Shown here one piece after another: positions 43,024-51,767 of a DNA stretch of 64,000 nt. The first letter of the stretch is position 1. Every line of letters starts with the position of its first letter. The position numbers and the translations under genes are program-made. The notes beneath the pieces were generated by a model. It did no database searches, was not told where the DNA came from, and worked only from the letters and a program-made list of their open reading frames with translations. The DNA is taken from positions 2,204,327 to 2,268,326 of the forward strand of contig NZ_CP022162.1 in NCBI RefSeq assembly GCF_003293595.1, written 5' to 3'. The DNA is from Microbacterium sp. PM5. GTDB taxonomy: Bacteria; Actinomycetota; Actinomycetes; Actinomycetales; Microbacteriaceae.

Positions 43024-46000
43024 ATGCCCCGCACACCCCTTCGCGCTCGGGCGGCCGCAGCCGCCCTGATCGCCAGCTGCCTCGTCGCCGCCGGCGCCGC
43101 GCCTGCCTTCGCTGACACCGGCTCGCTGGACGAGATCCCCGTTGCCCCGGCATCCGCCGGCGGGCGCACGGCAGTACTGCCCGACAGCATCGCCTCCGCC
43201 GCCGGCCCCGTGGACGTCTTCATCCAGACGGACGGCGAAGGTGCGCTGGCCGCGAGTACTGACCAGCGGCGGCAGGGCGCATCCTCCGCCACGGCGAGTT
43301 CGGTGGCCGAGGACGTCGCGGCGAAGAACGAGGAGAAGACGAAGGACGTCGCGGCTGATGTCACCGCCGTCGACAGCGACGCGCGCATCCTCTACACCTC
43401 GACGTATTCCGTCCCGGGTGTCGCCGTGACCGCTGACGCTGCGACGCTGGCTCAGATCGCCGAGCGCCCCGACGTGGTCAAGATCTCGCGCATCGTGCCG
43501 CAGTCGATCGAGGTCCCCGCTGTCGATGGGGCCACGCCGAGCAACGGCGCCTCGGATGCGTTGACGCGAGCCGTCGACACGTGGCAGCAGACGGGGCACA
43601 CGGGCACGGGCGTCACGGTGGCCGTCATCGACACCGGCGTCGACTACACGCACGCCGATTTCGGAGGCCCGGGCACGTCTGCCGCCTACGCCGCGGCGCT
43701 GGCGTCCACGGACGCCCCTCAGCCCGGTTCGTACGATCCGAGCGTGTATCTCGGCGGGTGGGACTTCGCCGGTCCCACCTACAACGGCGCCATCGGTCAG
43801 CCCGGCTACGATCCCATCCCGGTGCCCGACGCCAACCCCATCGACGGCCCGGGCGGAAACCACGGCACGCACGTTGCCGGAACGGTCCTGGGGCGCGGCG
43901 TCAGCAACGACCTCACCACCTTCCGCGGCGACTACCGCAGTCTGTCGTCGGAGAGCGTGCAGAAGGACTTCTCGATCAGCCCCGGGGCTGCGCCGCAGGC
44001 CGGCCTCATCGCGCTGAAGGTCTTCGGCGACGGCGGCGGCAGCACGTCGCTCACCGGAGCGGCACTGGAGTGGATCGCGCAGAAGGTCGCGTCCGGAACC
44101 GAGATCGATGTCGTCAACCTCTCCCTCGGCACGAACTACGGCGCCATCGACGACCCCGACAACGCGAAGCTCGATCAGATCGTCAAAGCAGGAGTGCTGC
44201 CCGTCGTCGCGGCGGGCAACTCCGGCGATGTGACGGACGTGGCCGGCAGCCCGGGCACTACCGAGAGCGCCTTGACCGTCGCGGCATCCGCGAGCGGTCA
44301 CGGTCTCGCCGACGCGGCGCTGGCGACGATCGGCGATCCGGCTCAGAACGCCGCGGAGCAGATCCGGGTGCAGTACGGCCAGTCCTACGTGTGGGACTTC
44401 GACGTCACCGCCTCGGTCATCGGGCTCACCGACACGGGCAACCTGGACGGATGCCGGCCGTTCAGCGCGGCGGACGCGCAACGAGCGAGCGGCAAGATCG
44501 TGTGGCTGGAGTGGGACGACAGCAACGTGGCGTGCGGTTCGGCGACGCGTTTCGACAACGCCCGCGACGCGGGGGCCGTCGGCGTCGTCCTCACCAGCCA
44601 GTCCGACAGCTTCGAGAACGGCATCGCCGGCAACGCGGACATTCCCGGTGCGCAGCTCACCGGCGGAGAGTCGCAGAGTCTGCGCTCCGCGATGACGTCC
44701 GGCACACTCGTGATCGAACTGCGCAGCGACCTGCGGCACGTCATCGATCACACCGACCCGTCACGCATCGATACGATCGCCTCGTTCACCTCCCGTGGAA
44801 CGCACGGCTCGATCGACAACGTGCTCAAGCCCGATGTGGCCGCCCCCGGCGTGACGATCACGTCGGCCGGGAACGGCAGCGGCGCAGGGCGCGAGGTCAT
44901 GAGCGGTACTTCGATGGCCACCCCGCATGTTGCGGGCATCGCCGCGCTCGTGAAGGAAGCGCATCCGGATTGGGCGCCCGAGCGGGTGAGGCAGCAGATC
45001 ATGAACACCGCGGCTCACGACGTGCTCACCGTCGGCAGCAACCCGATCGCATACGGCCCGGCGCGCGTCGGCACGGGACGGATCGACGCGCTCGCCGCTG
45101 TCCGCGGGACGATCAGCCTGCTGTCGGAAGAGAACGGGGATCTGCTGAGCGCGTCCTTCGGCGTCGTCAACGTCGGCACCCAGCCGGTCGTCCAGACCCG
45201 GACCATTCGGGTCGGCAACGATGGACCGACCGCCCAGACCGTCGCGTTGCGCTACGCGCCGCGCACGGAGACACCGGGCGTCAGCTACGACGTCTCGCCG
45301 GCCTCCGTGACCGTTCCGGCGAAGGGGTCCGTGGCGGTGACGCTGACCTTGCGCATCGACGATCCGACCGCACTTCGGCACACGATCGATCCGACCATGT
45401 CGAAGATCGTCGACACGGCGCCGCGGCAGTTCGTGACCGACGCTTCCGGTGTTCTCGAAGCGATCGGGCCGGTCGGCACCTTCCCGGTGCGCCTGTCCGT
45501 GTACGCCGCACCGCGTCCGTACTCCGAGACGCATGTCGACGGTGTCGCATTCCAGGGCGCCACCGGCTCGCTCGCCATGTCGGGCCGCGGGCTCGACCAG
45601 GGTGCCGGCAGCGAGCGCTACCGGTCGATGATGGTTCCGCTCATCCTCGGCGCGACCTCCCCTGCACTGTCGTTCCCGGCCGGATCGGCGCAGCACACGC
45701 TGAAGAGCGCCGACATCCTCGCCGTCGGAGCGTCGTCGACGGCGCCGCTGCTGAGCGACCCCACGCAGGGCGTGCTGACGTTCGGCGTGCAGATGGCCGG
45801 CGAATGGGCGCGGATGTCGCCGCTGACGTGGCCGATGGTGCAGTTGGATGTCAACGGCGACAGCCGCCCCGACTTCATCGTGCAGCTGCAGCCCGGGCAG
45901 GACGCCGACGGGGACATCCCGGTCGCGATGACGATCGACGCGGTGACCGGAGACGTCATCGAACAGCGTCCCGTGAATGGCCTCTTCGGCGACCAGGGCA

Positions 46001-46572
46001 CCAACGTCTTCGACAACACGGTGGTGACCCTGTCGACCTCCCTGTCGGCGCTGGGCTACACCGCGAAGACCACCGCGACGACGGTGCGCTACATCGTGCA
46101 GACCCGTTCGTTCTACAACCCGGCCTTCGACGGCGGCATCCGCAGTGCGCTCGTTGATCAGACGGCGCCGGCGACCATCGACGCCTACCGGCCCGCACTG
46201 CAGTTCGGCACGACCGGAACGCCGATCTTCGCCGACCAGCCCGGTTCGCTGACGGTGACCCGTCGTGGCGACGCCTTGCTGCAGATGCTCGTGCTGCACC
46301 TGCACGGCGACGATGCGGCGCGCGCGGAGATCGTGACGCCCACCGCGACGGATGCCGGTGGGTCGACCCCGACCCCCGTAACGCCCGCGCCGGGAGGCTC
46401 CACCCCCGGCGATCCGACGGGATCGGGCGGCTCGGTGAGCAGCGCGCCGCGGGGTGGGTCGCTGGCCACATCCGGACAGGATGGGACCGGCGTGCTCCTC
46501 CTGGTGGCGTGCGCCGGCATGCTCGTCGCGGGCGGCTCGGTGCTCGTGTGGCGTCGTCGCCGTCGGTCCTGA
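43024..46572 (+). CDS. Secreted S8 subtilisin-like protease with PA domain and cell-wall sorting tail
   Basis: The 1182-residue protein has a signal peptide (cleavage near AFA-D, residue 30), a propeptide-like region (about 60-165), and the S8 catalytic triad: Asp203 (VAVIDTGVDYTHADF), His280 (GNHGTHVAGT) and Ser630 (SGTSMATPHVAGIAAL). A PA-like domain is inserted at about 475-575. A Fn3-like beta region follows. The C-terminus reads LATSG, a hydrophobic helix and RRRRRS, a variant LAXTG-type sorting signal with Ser in place of Thr. It is probably wall-attached or shed. It lies 17 bp after the Ig-like protein gene. Confidence 0.96.
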   Translation: MPRTPLRARAAAAALIASCLVAAGAAPAFADTGSLDEIPVAPASAGGRTAVLPDSIASAAGPVDVFIQTDGEGALAASTDQRRQGASSATASSVAEDVAAKNEEKTKDVAADVTAVDSDARILYTSTYSVPGVAVTADAATLAQIAERPDVVKISRIVPQSIEVPAVDGATPSNGASDALTRAVDTWQQTGHTGTGVTVAVIDTGVDYTHADFGGPGTSAAYAAALASTDAPQPGSYDPSVYLGGWDFAGPTYNGAIGQPGYDPIPVPDANPIDGPGGNHGTHVAGTVLGRGVSNDLTTFRGDYRSLSSESVQKDFSISPGAAPQAGLIALKVFGDGGGSTSLTGAALEWIAQKVASGTEIDVVNLSLGTNYGAIDDPDNAKLDQIVKAGVLPVVAAGNSGDVTDVAGSPGTTESALTVAASASGHGLADAALATIGDPAQNAAEQIRVQYGQSYVWDFDVTASVIGLTDTGNLDGCRPFSAADAQRASGKIVWLEWDDSNVACGSATRFDNARDAGAVGVVLTSQSDSFENGIAGNADIPGAQLTGGESQSLRSAMTSGTLVIELRSDLRHVIDHTDPSRIDTIASFTSRGTHGSIDNVLKPDVAAPGVTITSAGNGSGAGREVMSGTSMATPHVAGIAALVKEAHPDWAPERVRQQIMNTAAHDVLTVGSNPIAYGPARVGTGRIDALAAVRGTISLLSEENGDLLSASFGVVNVGTQPVVQTRTIRVGNDGPTAQTVALRYAPRTETPGVSYDVSPASVTVPAKGSVAVTLTLRIDDPTALRHTIDPTMSKIVDTAPRQFVTDASGVLEAIGPVGTFPVRLSVYAAPRPYSETHVDGVAFQGATGSLAMSGRGLDQGAGSERYRSMMVPLILGATSPALSFPAGSAQHTLKSADILAVGASSTAPLLSDPTQGVLTFGVQMAGEWARMSPLTWPMVQLDVNGDSRPDFIVQLQPGQDADGDIPVAMTIDAVTGDVIEQRPVNGLFGDQGTNVFDNTVVTLSTSLSALGYTAKTTATTVRYIVQTRSFYNPAFDGGIRSALVDQTAPATIDAYRPALQFGTTGTPIFADQPGSLTVTRRGDALLQMLVLHLHGDDAARAEIVTPTATDAGGSTPTPVTPAPGGSTPGDPTGSGGSVSSAPRGGSLATSGQDGTGVLLLVACAGMLVAGGSVLVWRRRRRS

Positions 46573-46584
46573 CCGCCGTCGTCG

Positions 46585-46620
46585 CAGGCGCCCCGCATCC
46601 CGAAGGGTGCGGGGCGCCTG
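46585..46620 (+). terminator. Hairpin terminator after the subtilase gene
   Basis: A perfect 13-bp stem (46585-46597 with 46608-46620) encloses a 10-nt loop that can itself pair, 12 bp after the stop. Confidence 0.8.
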
Positions 46621-46643
46621 CGGGCGCGGCAGACTGGGCAGGG

Positions 46644-47219
46644 ATGTCCTCGCATACCCTCCTGATCTCCGACCCCCGCGCGGTCCGAGCCATGGCGAAC
46701 CCCTTGCGCCAGGTGGCTGTCGACGAGCTGTATCGCCGCCAGGGGCCGGCCACGGCCACCGAGCTGGCGGAGCTGGTCGGGTTGTCGCCGAGTGCGATGA
46801 GCTACCACCTGCGCGCGGTCGAGGCGACGGGGCTCATCCGCCGCGGGGAGTCCACCGACGGCCGGGAACGGCCGTGGCTTCCCGCCGCCCCGGACTACTC
46901 GCTCGTCGCGAGCGCCGACGCCGACGCCGTGCACCGCACCATCTTGATCGACTCGCGACTGACCCCGATGCGTCAGCGCATGGAAGAGGTCTTGGCGGCG
47001 CGGTCGGTACGACCTCCGGATGCCGATATCGCCTACATGGTGCTGGCCACGGGCCAGATGCTCCTCGCTCCCGATGAGGTGGCGCGTCTGCAGGAGCGTG
47101 TGCAGGAGATCTTCGACGAGTACGAGGCATTGAGCGCCGACCGTCGTGAAACCGGGGATCTGCGCCGCTCGCGCTACATGTGGTCGGTACTTCCGGAACG
47201 CGTCCAACCGGAAGACTAG
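46644..47219 (+). CDS. ArsR-type winged-helix transcriptional regulator
   Basis: The 191-residue protein has a helix-turn-helix of the ArsR/HTH_20 type (DPRAVRAMANPLRQVAVDELYRRQGPATATELAELVGLSPSAMSYHLRAVEATGLIRRGESTDGRERPWLPA) and a helical C-terminal half (RQRMEEVLAARS..., LQERVQEIFDEYEALS). ATG 46644 follows a GGGCAGGG sequence. It converges on the MerR gene with a 4-bp overlap of the stops. The regulated target is not evident. Confidence 0.88.
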   Translation: MSSHTLLISDPRAVRAMANPLRQVAVDELYRRQGPATATELAELVGLSPSAMSYHLRAVEATGLIRRGESTDGRERPWLPAAPDYSLVASADADAVHRTILIDSRLTPMRQRMEEVLAARSVRPPDADIAYMVLATGQMLLAPDEVARLQERVQEIFDEYEALSADRRETGDLRRSRYMWSVLPERVQPED

Positions 47220-47593
47220 ACCGTTGCTGCTTCCGAGACGCCCCCGCGGAAGTGGGCGATCTTGTCGTCCATGACCGCGATCGCGCGAGACAGCACGCGC
47301 CGGCGCTCTTCGAGGGCGGCACGCCGCTCCCGGAGGAAGTCCACGGGGTTCACCGCCCCGCGCGACCCGTGCAGCAGATCGGCGAACGTGCGCAGGTCGT
47401 CGATGCCGAGTCCGGCATCCTTCATACACGTGACCACGCCGATCCAGGCGAGATCGCTGTCGCTGAACACTCGATGATTGCGGTGATCGCGCTCGAGCGG
47501 GCCGATGATCCCCTCGTCCTCGTAGTAGCGGAGGGTGTCGGCCGAAAGGCCGCTCGCCGCGACGGCCTCGCCCATCGTGAGCATCGTGGTCAT
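47216..47593 (-). CDS. MerR-family transcriptional regulator
   Basis: The 125-residue protein starts with the MerR HTH (LTMGEAVAASGLSADTLRYYEDEGIIGPLERDHRNHRVFSDSDLAWIGVVTCMKDAGLGIDDLRTF) followed by a coiled coil (ALEERRRVLSRAIAVMDDKIAHF). No metal-type cysteine cluster is seen. It is translated from the same message as the aldo/keto reductase (4-bp overlap), whose promoter carries a MerR-type 19-bp spacer with a dyad, so it probably activates that operon. Confidence 0.94.
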   Translation of the reverse strand: MTTMLTMGEAVAASGLSADTLRYYEDEGIIGPLERDHRNHRVFSDSDLAWIGVVTCMKDAGLGIDDLRTFADLLHGSRGAVNPVDFLRERRAALEERRRVLSRAIAVMDDKIAHFRGGVSEAATV

Positions 47594-48537
47594 TGCGCCT
47601 CCCTTCCGTCGAGCACGGCGCGCGCCTCGGCATCCAACGGCAGGGCGAGCGCGTCCATCGCCTCATCCAACTGTGCGATGTCGGAGACCCCCACGATGGG
47701 CGTGACCGCCGGCGTGCCGCCGATCAGCCACGCGAGCACCACCTGGTTGCGCGTGGCGTCGAGGCGCTGCGCGACGCGGTCCAGCGCGGCCAGGCGCCGC
47801 TCGGTGTCGGGATGCCGGTACGCGTGCGGTAGCCGCTCCGGTCGTGCGTACGCTCCCGAGAGCAGCGTCGTGTAGGCCCACATGCCGAGCCCCTCGGCGG
47901 CGGCGTAGTCGAGGGATTCGGCGGTGGCGGCCATGTGGCCCGACGGCAGCGGCACGAAGGGGATCGGCTGGAGGTAGCTGTGCCGCAGTTGGAGGGCATC
48001 GTAGGAGGCCAGTCCGCGCGTGCGAGCGAGGGAGCGCGCACGCTCGACGCGCCAGGTCGCGTGGTTCGACGCACCCAGTCGGCGGACGCGCCCCTCGGCG
48101 ACGAGCGATCCGAACGCCTCGACTTGCTCCTCGAGGGGAGCCGCGCGGTCCTCGATGTGCGCCCAGAGCAGATCGATGACGTCCACACCGAGACGGGCCA
48201 TCGACGATGCGACCGCCTCCTCGACGGCGCGCGGGCCCAGACCCTCCATCGGCGCGTCCCACGTGCCGGGCACCGTCGGGTTCGCGCCGACCTTGGTCGA
48301 GATCGAGATGTGCTCGCGGATGCCGGGGTTCCGGCGCAGCCATCGTCCGATCACGGTCTCGCTCGCGCCGCCGTGCCCCGTGGGTGACTCCCAGAAGGCG
48401 TAGTTGTCGGAGGTGTCGAGCCAGCGGCCGCCCCGCGCCACGTAGTGGTCGAGCAGCGCGAACGCGGTGGTCTCATCCTGTCGCGTGCCGAACCAGATCG
48501 TGCCGAGAGCCAGTTCGCTGCGGTGAGTGGTGTCCAT
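47590..48537 (-). CDS. Aldo/keto reductase
   Basis: The 315-residue protein resembles NAD(P)H-dependent aldo/keto reductases. Catalytic residues fit: Asp and Tyr in RWLDTSDNYAFWES, Lys in ISISTKVGAN and His in DLLWAHIEDR. The C-terminal cofactor motif NQVVLAWLIGGTPAVTPIVGVSDIAQLDEAM is clear. ATG 48537 gives a proper start (MDTTHRSELALGTIWFGTRQDE); longer frames are not needed. It is the first gene of an operon with the MerR regulator and likely reduces a reactive carbonyl compound. Confidence 0.95.
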   Translation of the reverse strand: MDTTHRSELALGTIWFGTRQDETTAFALLDHYVARGGRWLDTSDNYAFWESPTGHGGASETVIGRWLRRNPGIREHISISTKVGANPTVPGTWDAPMEGLGPRAVEEAVASSMARLGVDVIDLLWAHIEDRAAPLEEQVEAFGSLVAEGRVRRLGASNHATWRVERARSLARTRGLASYDALQLRHSYLQPIPFVPLPSGHMAATAESLDYAAAEGLGMWAYTTLLSGAYARPERLPHAYRHPDTERRLAALDRVAQRLDATRNQVVLAWLIGGTPAVTPIVGVSDIAQLDEAMDALALPLDAEARAVLDGREAQ

Positions 48538-48545
48538 GGCTCCAC

Positions 48546-48576
48546 AGCACACCACCTGGAGCGCGCTCCATGTCAA
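48546..48576 (-). promoter_or_regulatory. MerR-type promoter of the aldo/keto reductase operon
   Basis: On the minus strand TTGACA (48571-48576) and a weak TGTGCT (48546-48551) are separated by 19 bp. The spacer contains the perfect palindrome TGGAGCGCGCTCCA (48557-48570). A long 19-bp spacer with a central dyad is the classic target of MerR-type activators. Confidence 0.8.
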
Positions 48577-48617
48577 ACGCAGAACGGGAGCTCAGCCACG
48601 CGACCCAGCCGTGTACC

Positions 48618-48636
48618 TTAGGTAAGGCAATCCTTA
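48618..48636 (+). promoter_or_regulatory. DtxR/IdeR-type iron box upstream of the haem operon
   Basis: TTAGGTAAGGCAATCCTTA matches the TTAGGTTAGGCTAACCTAA consensus at 15 of 19 positions and lies about 40 bp before the HtaA start. It predicts repression by a DtxR/IdeR protein when iron is sufficient. Confidence 0.75.
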
Positions 48637-48676
48637 TTCAAGACCGGGCCCCGGTCGTCGTCCCACAGGAGCTTCC

Positions 48677-49525
48677 GTGCGCCCTGCCCCGTCTGCGCGT
48701 TCCGCCGCGATCGTCCTGCTCGCGGTCGTTGCGGCCGTCTCTCCCGCCGTCCCCGCCGCCGCGACGGGAGAGGCCGATCCCGCCGACTGCACGGTGACGT
48801 CCGCATCGCTGACGTGGGGGTTCAAGGAGTCGTTCCGCTCCTACATCTCGGGCTCGATCGCCCGCGGTGGGTGGGAGACGGTCGATGGTGCGACATACAC
48901 CACGCCCGCCTTCCACTGGTCCGCCGGCACCGGCACCGTCGCCCCGGACGGCACCGTCGGCGCGGTCTCCTTCCCCGGCGGCATCCGCTTCACGGGGCAC
49001 GACGGTCTGCTCGACACGACCGTCGCCCACCCCACGCTCGAGCTGTCGGCGGGTGGGGCTCGGCTGCTCCTCGACGTCGCGGGCGTCTCGATGGAGAACG
49101 CAATGGCCGGCGACGGCACCGTCGACACGGTCACTCAGACGCCGTTCGTCACGGTCGACGCGGCCGCGATCGAATACATGCGTGCCGGTGACGTCGTCAC
49201 GGTCTCCGCGACGGATGCCGCGACCGCCGTGACCGAGGAGGGCTTCGCCGCCTTCGGCAGCTACCCGGCCGGAACGGCGTTCGACCCGCTCACGTTCTCG
49301 GTCACGGCGCAGTGCCCGGCATCCACCCCGACCGCCGAGGTGGCGCCCGGCGCCCCTGCGGAATCTGGGACGGACGACGCCGCACTCGCCGCGAGCCGTG
49401 AGCCCTCGGCGCCGGTCGGGGCGATCGCCGGAGCGGCCGCCGTTGTCGTCGCGGCCGCAGCGGCCGCGCTGCTCTTCGTCCGTCGGCGTCACAACCGCGC
49501 CGGCGCGGAAGGGGAGGGCTCGTGA
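48677..49525 (+). CDS. HtaA-domain haem-binding surface protein with C-terminal anchor
   Basis: The 282-residue protein has a signal peptide (cleavage near AAA-T, residue 29), one HtaA domain (about 38-215: SLTWGFKESFRSYISGSIARGGWE, FHWSAGTG, IRFTGHDGLLDTTVAHPTLELS), and a C-terminal hydrophobic helix followed by RRRHN. There is no LPXTG signal. HtaA domains of corynebacteria capture haem from host proteins. It starts the haem operon, and its stop overlaps the hmuT GTG by 4 bp. An iron box lies upstream. Confidence 0.92.
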   Translation: MRPAPSARSAAIVLLAVVAAVSPAVPAAATGEADPADCTVTSASLTWGFKESFRSYISGSIARGGWETVDGATYTTPAFHWSAGTGTVAPDGTVGAVSFPGGIRFTGHDGLLDTTVAHPTLELSAGGARLLLDVAGVSMENAMAGDGTVDTVTQTPFVTVDAAAIEYMRAGDVVTVSATDAATAVTEEGFAAFGSYPAGTAFDPLTFSVTAQCPASTPTAEVAPGAPAESGTDDAALAASREPSAPVGAIAGAAAVVVAAAAAALLFVRRRHNRAGAEGEGS

Positions 49526-50661
49526 TCCTCCGCCGCGTTGCGGCGACGGCGCTGAGTCTCGTCGTCGTGCTCCTGGCCGGCTGCTCCGCCGCGGCGGCGC
49601 CCGCCGAGCCCACGGCATCCACTCCGCGTGTCGCGTTGTCGGATGTCCGCCCGCTCGCCGACCCCAAGGCGTACGTCGGCCCCTCGACCGCGACGCTCGA
49701 CGACGCCGCGATCGAGCCCGTCCTCGCCTCGCCGTCGTCGCAGCTGCCGGTCACCGTGACCTCCCACGACCTGTCGGGCGATGTGGAGGTCACCGTCACC
49801 GACGCCTCCCGGGTCATCGCCATGGACCTCTCCGGTTCCCTCGCGGCGACCGTCGCGGGGCTCGGCTTCGCGGATCGACTGGTCGGCCGCGACATCTCGA
49901 CCACCTTCGCGGGCGTGAGCGACCTGCCCGTGATCACCTCCAGCGGCCACTCCGTCAACGCGGAGGCGATCATCGGGCTCGCGCCGACGCTCGTCATCAC
50001 GGACGGGAGCATCGGTCCGGCCGACGTGGTCCAGCAGCTGCGCGACGTCGGCATCACGGTGGTGTTCGTCGAGCGCTCGTCCTCGTTCGCGGGCGCCGTC
50101 GCGCAGGCGCGCGCCGTCGCCGCGATCTTCGGTGCCGCCGACGCCGGAGAGCTGCTGGCCGACCGCATCGAGCGCGAGCTGCAGACCGTCACCGCGCAGA
50201 TCTCCCGGATCGCGCCCGCCGCCGAGTCCGAGCGGCTGCGCATGGTCTTCCTGTATCTGCGCGGGACATCGGGCATCTACTACCTGTTCGGCAACGAGTC
50301 CGGCGCCGACGACCTCATCGGCGCCCTCGGCGGGATCGACGTCGCCGGTCAGCTGGGCTGGCGCGGCATGCAGCCGATGACCGACGAGGCCATGGTCGCC
50401 GCCGACCCCGACCTGATCCTCGTCATGACCGCCGGCATCGCCTCGGTCGGCGGCATCGACGGGCTGCTCGCCGAGAAGCCCGCGATCGCGCTCACCGCCG
50501 CGGGCCAGCACCGACGCTTCGTCGACATGGCGGACGGACAGATCCTCTCGTTCGGCCCGCGGTCGGCGGAGGTGCTGGACGCGCTCGCGCGGGCGGTCTA
50601 TGCGCCCGACGATCCGTCGGATGCCGCGTCGCGGGCCGTGCCGGGGGAGCCGGGCCCGTGA
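49522..50661 (+). CDS. hmuT: Haem ABC transporter substrate-binding lipoprotein
   Basis: The 379-residue lipoprotein has a lipobox LLAGC (Cys21) and the class III metal/haem-binding fold: RVIAMDLSGSLAATVAGLGFADRLVGRDIS, SVNAEAIIGLAPTLVITDGSIGP and a long linking helix. It receives haem from the surface HtaA proteins and delivers it to HmuU. It overlaps both neighbours, so HtaA-HmuTUV form one translation-coupled operon. Confidence 0.93.
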   Translation: MILRRVAATALSLVVVLLAGCSAAAAPAEPTASTPRVALSDVRPLADPKAYVGPSTATLDDAAIEPVLASPSSQLPVTVTSHDLSGDVEVTVTDASRVIAMDLSGSLAATVAGLGFADRLVGRDISTTFAGVSDLPVITSSGHSVNAEAIIGLAPTLVITDGSIGPADVVQQLRDVGITVVFVERSSSFAGAVAQARAVAAIFGAADAGELLADRIERELQTVTAQISRIAPAAESERLRMVFLYLRGTSGIYYLFGNESGADDLIGALGGIDVAGQLGWRGMQPMTDEAMVAADPDLILVMTAGIASVGGIDGLLAEKPAIALTAAGQHRRFVDMADGQILSFGPRSAEVLDALARAVYAPDDPSDAASRAVPGEPGP

Positions 50662-51767
50662 CCCGGGTCGCCCCCGCGGTCTCACCCCGTCCGTCGCGCG
50701 ACGCGGCGACGCGGGTGCCGCCGCCCCCGCGCCGTCGGGGCCGCGCGGGGGCCGTCTACGCGGTGACGGCGGCCCTGCTCGTGGTCGGGGTCATCCTCTC
50801 GGCGGGGATCGGTCAGTTGCCCGTCGGCCCGGCGGAGGTCGTCGGTTCCCTGCTGCGCTCCCTCGGCATCCCGAACGCCTGGGCACCGTCGACGCCGTTG
50901 ATCGAGCAGACGCTGTGGCAGATCCGGTTTCCCCGCGTGGCCATGTCGGTGCTGGTGGGAGCGTTGCTCGCGCTTGCCGGCGCCGTCATGCAGGCCATCT
51001 TCGCCAACCCCCTGGCCGAGCCCGGTGTCGTCGGGGTGTCTTCGGGCGCCGCCGTCGGGGCCGCCGCCGCGATCACTCTCGGCCTCACCTCCCTCGGCGG
51101 CTGGGCGACCGCCGCGTTCGCCTTCGTCGGAGGGCTGGCGGCGACCCTCGTCGTCTACGCGACGGCGCGGTCGCAGGGGCGCACCGAATCGGTCACGCTG
51201 ATCCTCACCGGCATCGCGGTCAACGCCTTCACGGGAGCCGCGCTCGCCGTGCTGATGTTCGCGGGTGACACGGCTTCTCGCGAGCAGATCGTCTTCTGGC
51301 AGCTCGGCTCGATGAACGGCTCCCGGTGGACCGAGGTCGGGCTCGTCGGCCTGGTCGGGCTGGCCGCGGCATCCGCCACGGTCGGTCTCGCCCGCCGGCT
51401 CGACCTGCTGGCCCTCGGCGACCGGACGGCGGCGCACCTGGGGGTGCGGGTCGAACGGCTGCGCGTGGTCGCGATCGTGCTGGTCGCCCTGCTCACGGGG
51501 GTCGCCGTGGCCTTCGTGGGCATCATCGCCTTCGTGGGGCTGGTGGTGCCGCACGTGATGCGGATGCTGCTGGGTCCCTCCAACCGCGCGCTGCTTCCCG
51601 CCTCGCTGCTCGGCGGGGCGGTGGTGCTGGTCTACGCCGACCTTCTCGCCCGCACCGTGATCCCGTCCGCGGACCTCCCCATCGGCGTGCTGACGTCGCT
51701 CGTCGGCGGGCCGTTCTTCTACGTGCTCATCCGCCGCACCCGTCGCCGCGCCGGAGGCTGGGCATGA
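50658..51767 (+). CDS. hmuU: Haem ABC transporter permease
   Basis: The 369-residue permease is of the FecCD type with about ten membrane helices. Typical motifs are IRFPRVAMSVLVGALLALAGAVMQAIFANPLAEPGVVGVSSGAAVGA and the late VAFVGIIAFVGLVVPHVMRMLLGPSNRALLPASLLGGAVVLVYADLLART. A Pro/Arg-rich N-terminal tail precedes the first helix. GTG 50658 overlaps the hmuT stop by 4 bp. Confidence 0.95.
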   Translation: MTRVAPAVSPRPSRDAATRVPPPPRRRGRAGAVYAVTAALLVVGVILSAGIGQLPVGPAEVVGSLLRSLGIPNAWAPSTPLIEQTLWQIRFPRVAMSVLVGALLALAGAVMQAIFANPLAEPGVVGVSSGAAVGAAAAITLGLTSLGGWATAAFAFVGGLAATLVVYATARSQGRTESVTLILTGIAVNAFTGAALAVLMFAGDTASREQIVFWQLGSMNGSRWTEVGLVGLVGLAAASATVGLARRLDLLALGDRTAAHLGVRVERLRVVAIVLVALLTGVAVAFVGIIAFVGLVVPHVMRMLLGPSNRALLPASLLGGAVVLVYADLLARTVIPSADLPIGVLTSLVGGPFFYVLIRRTRRRAGGWA

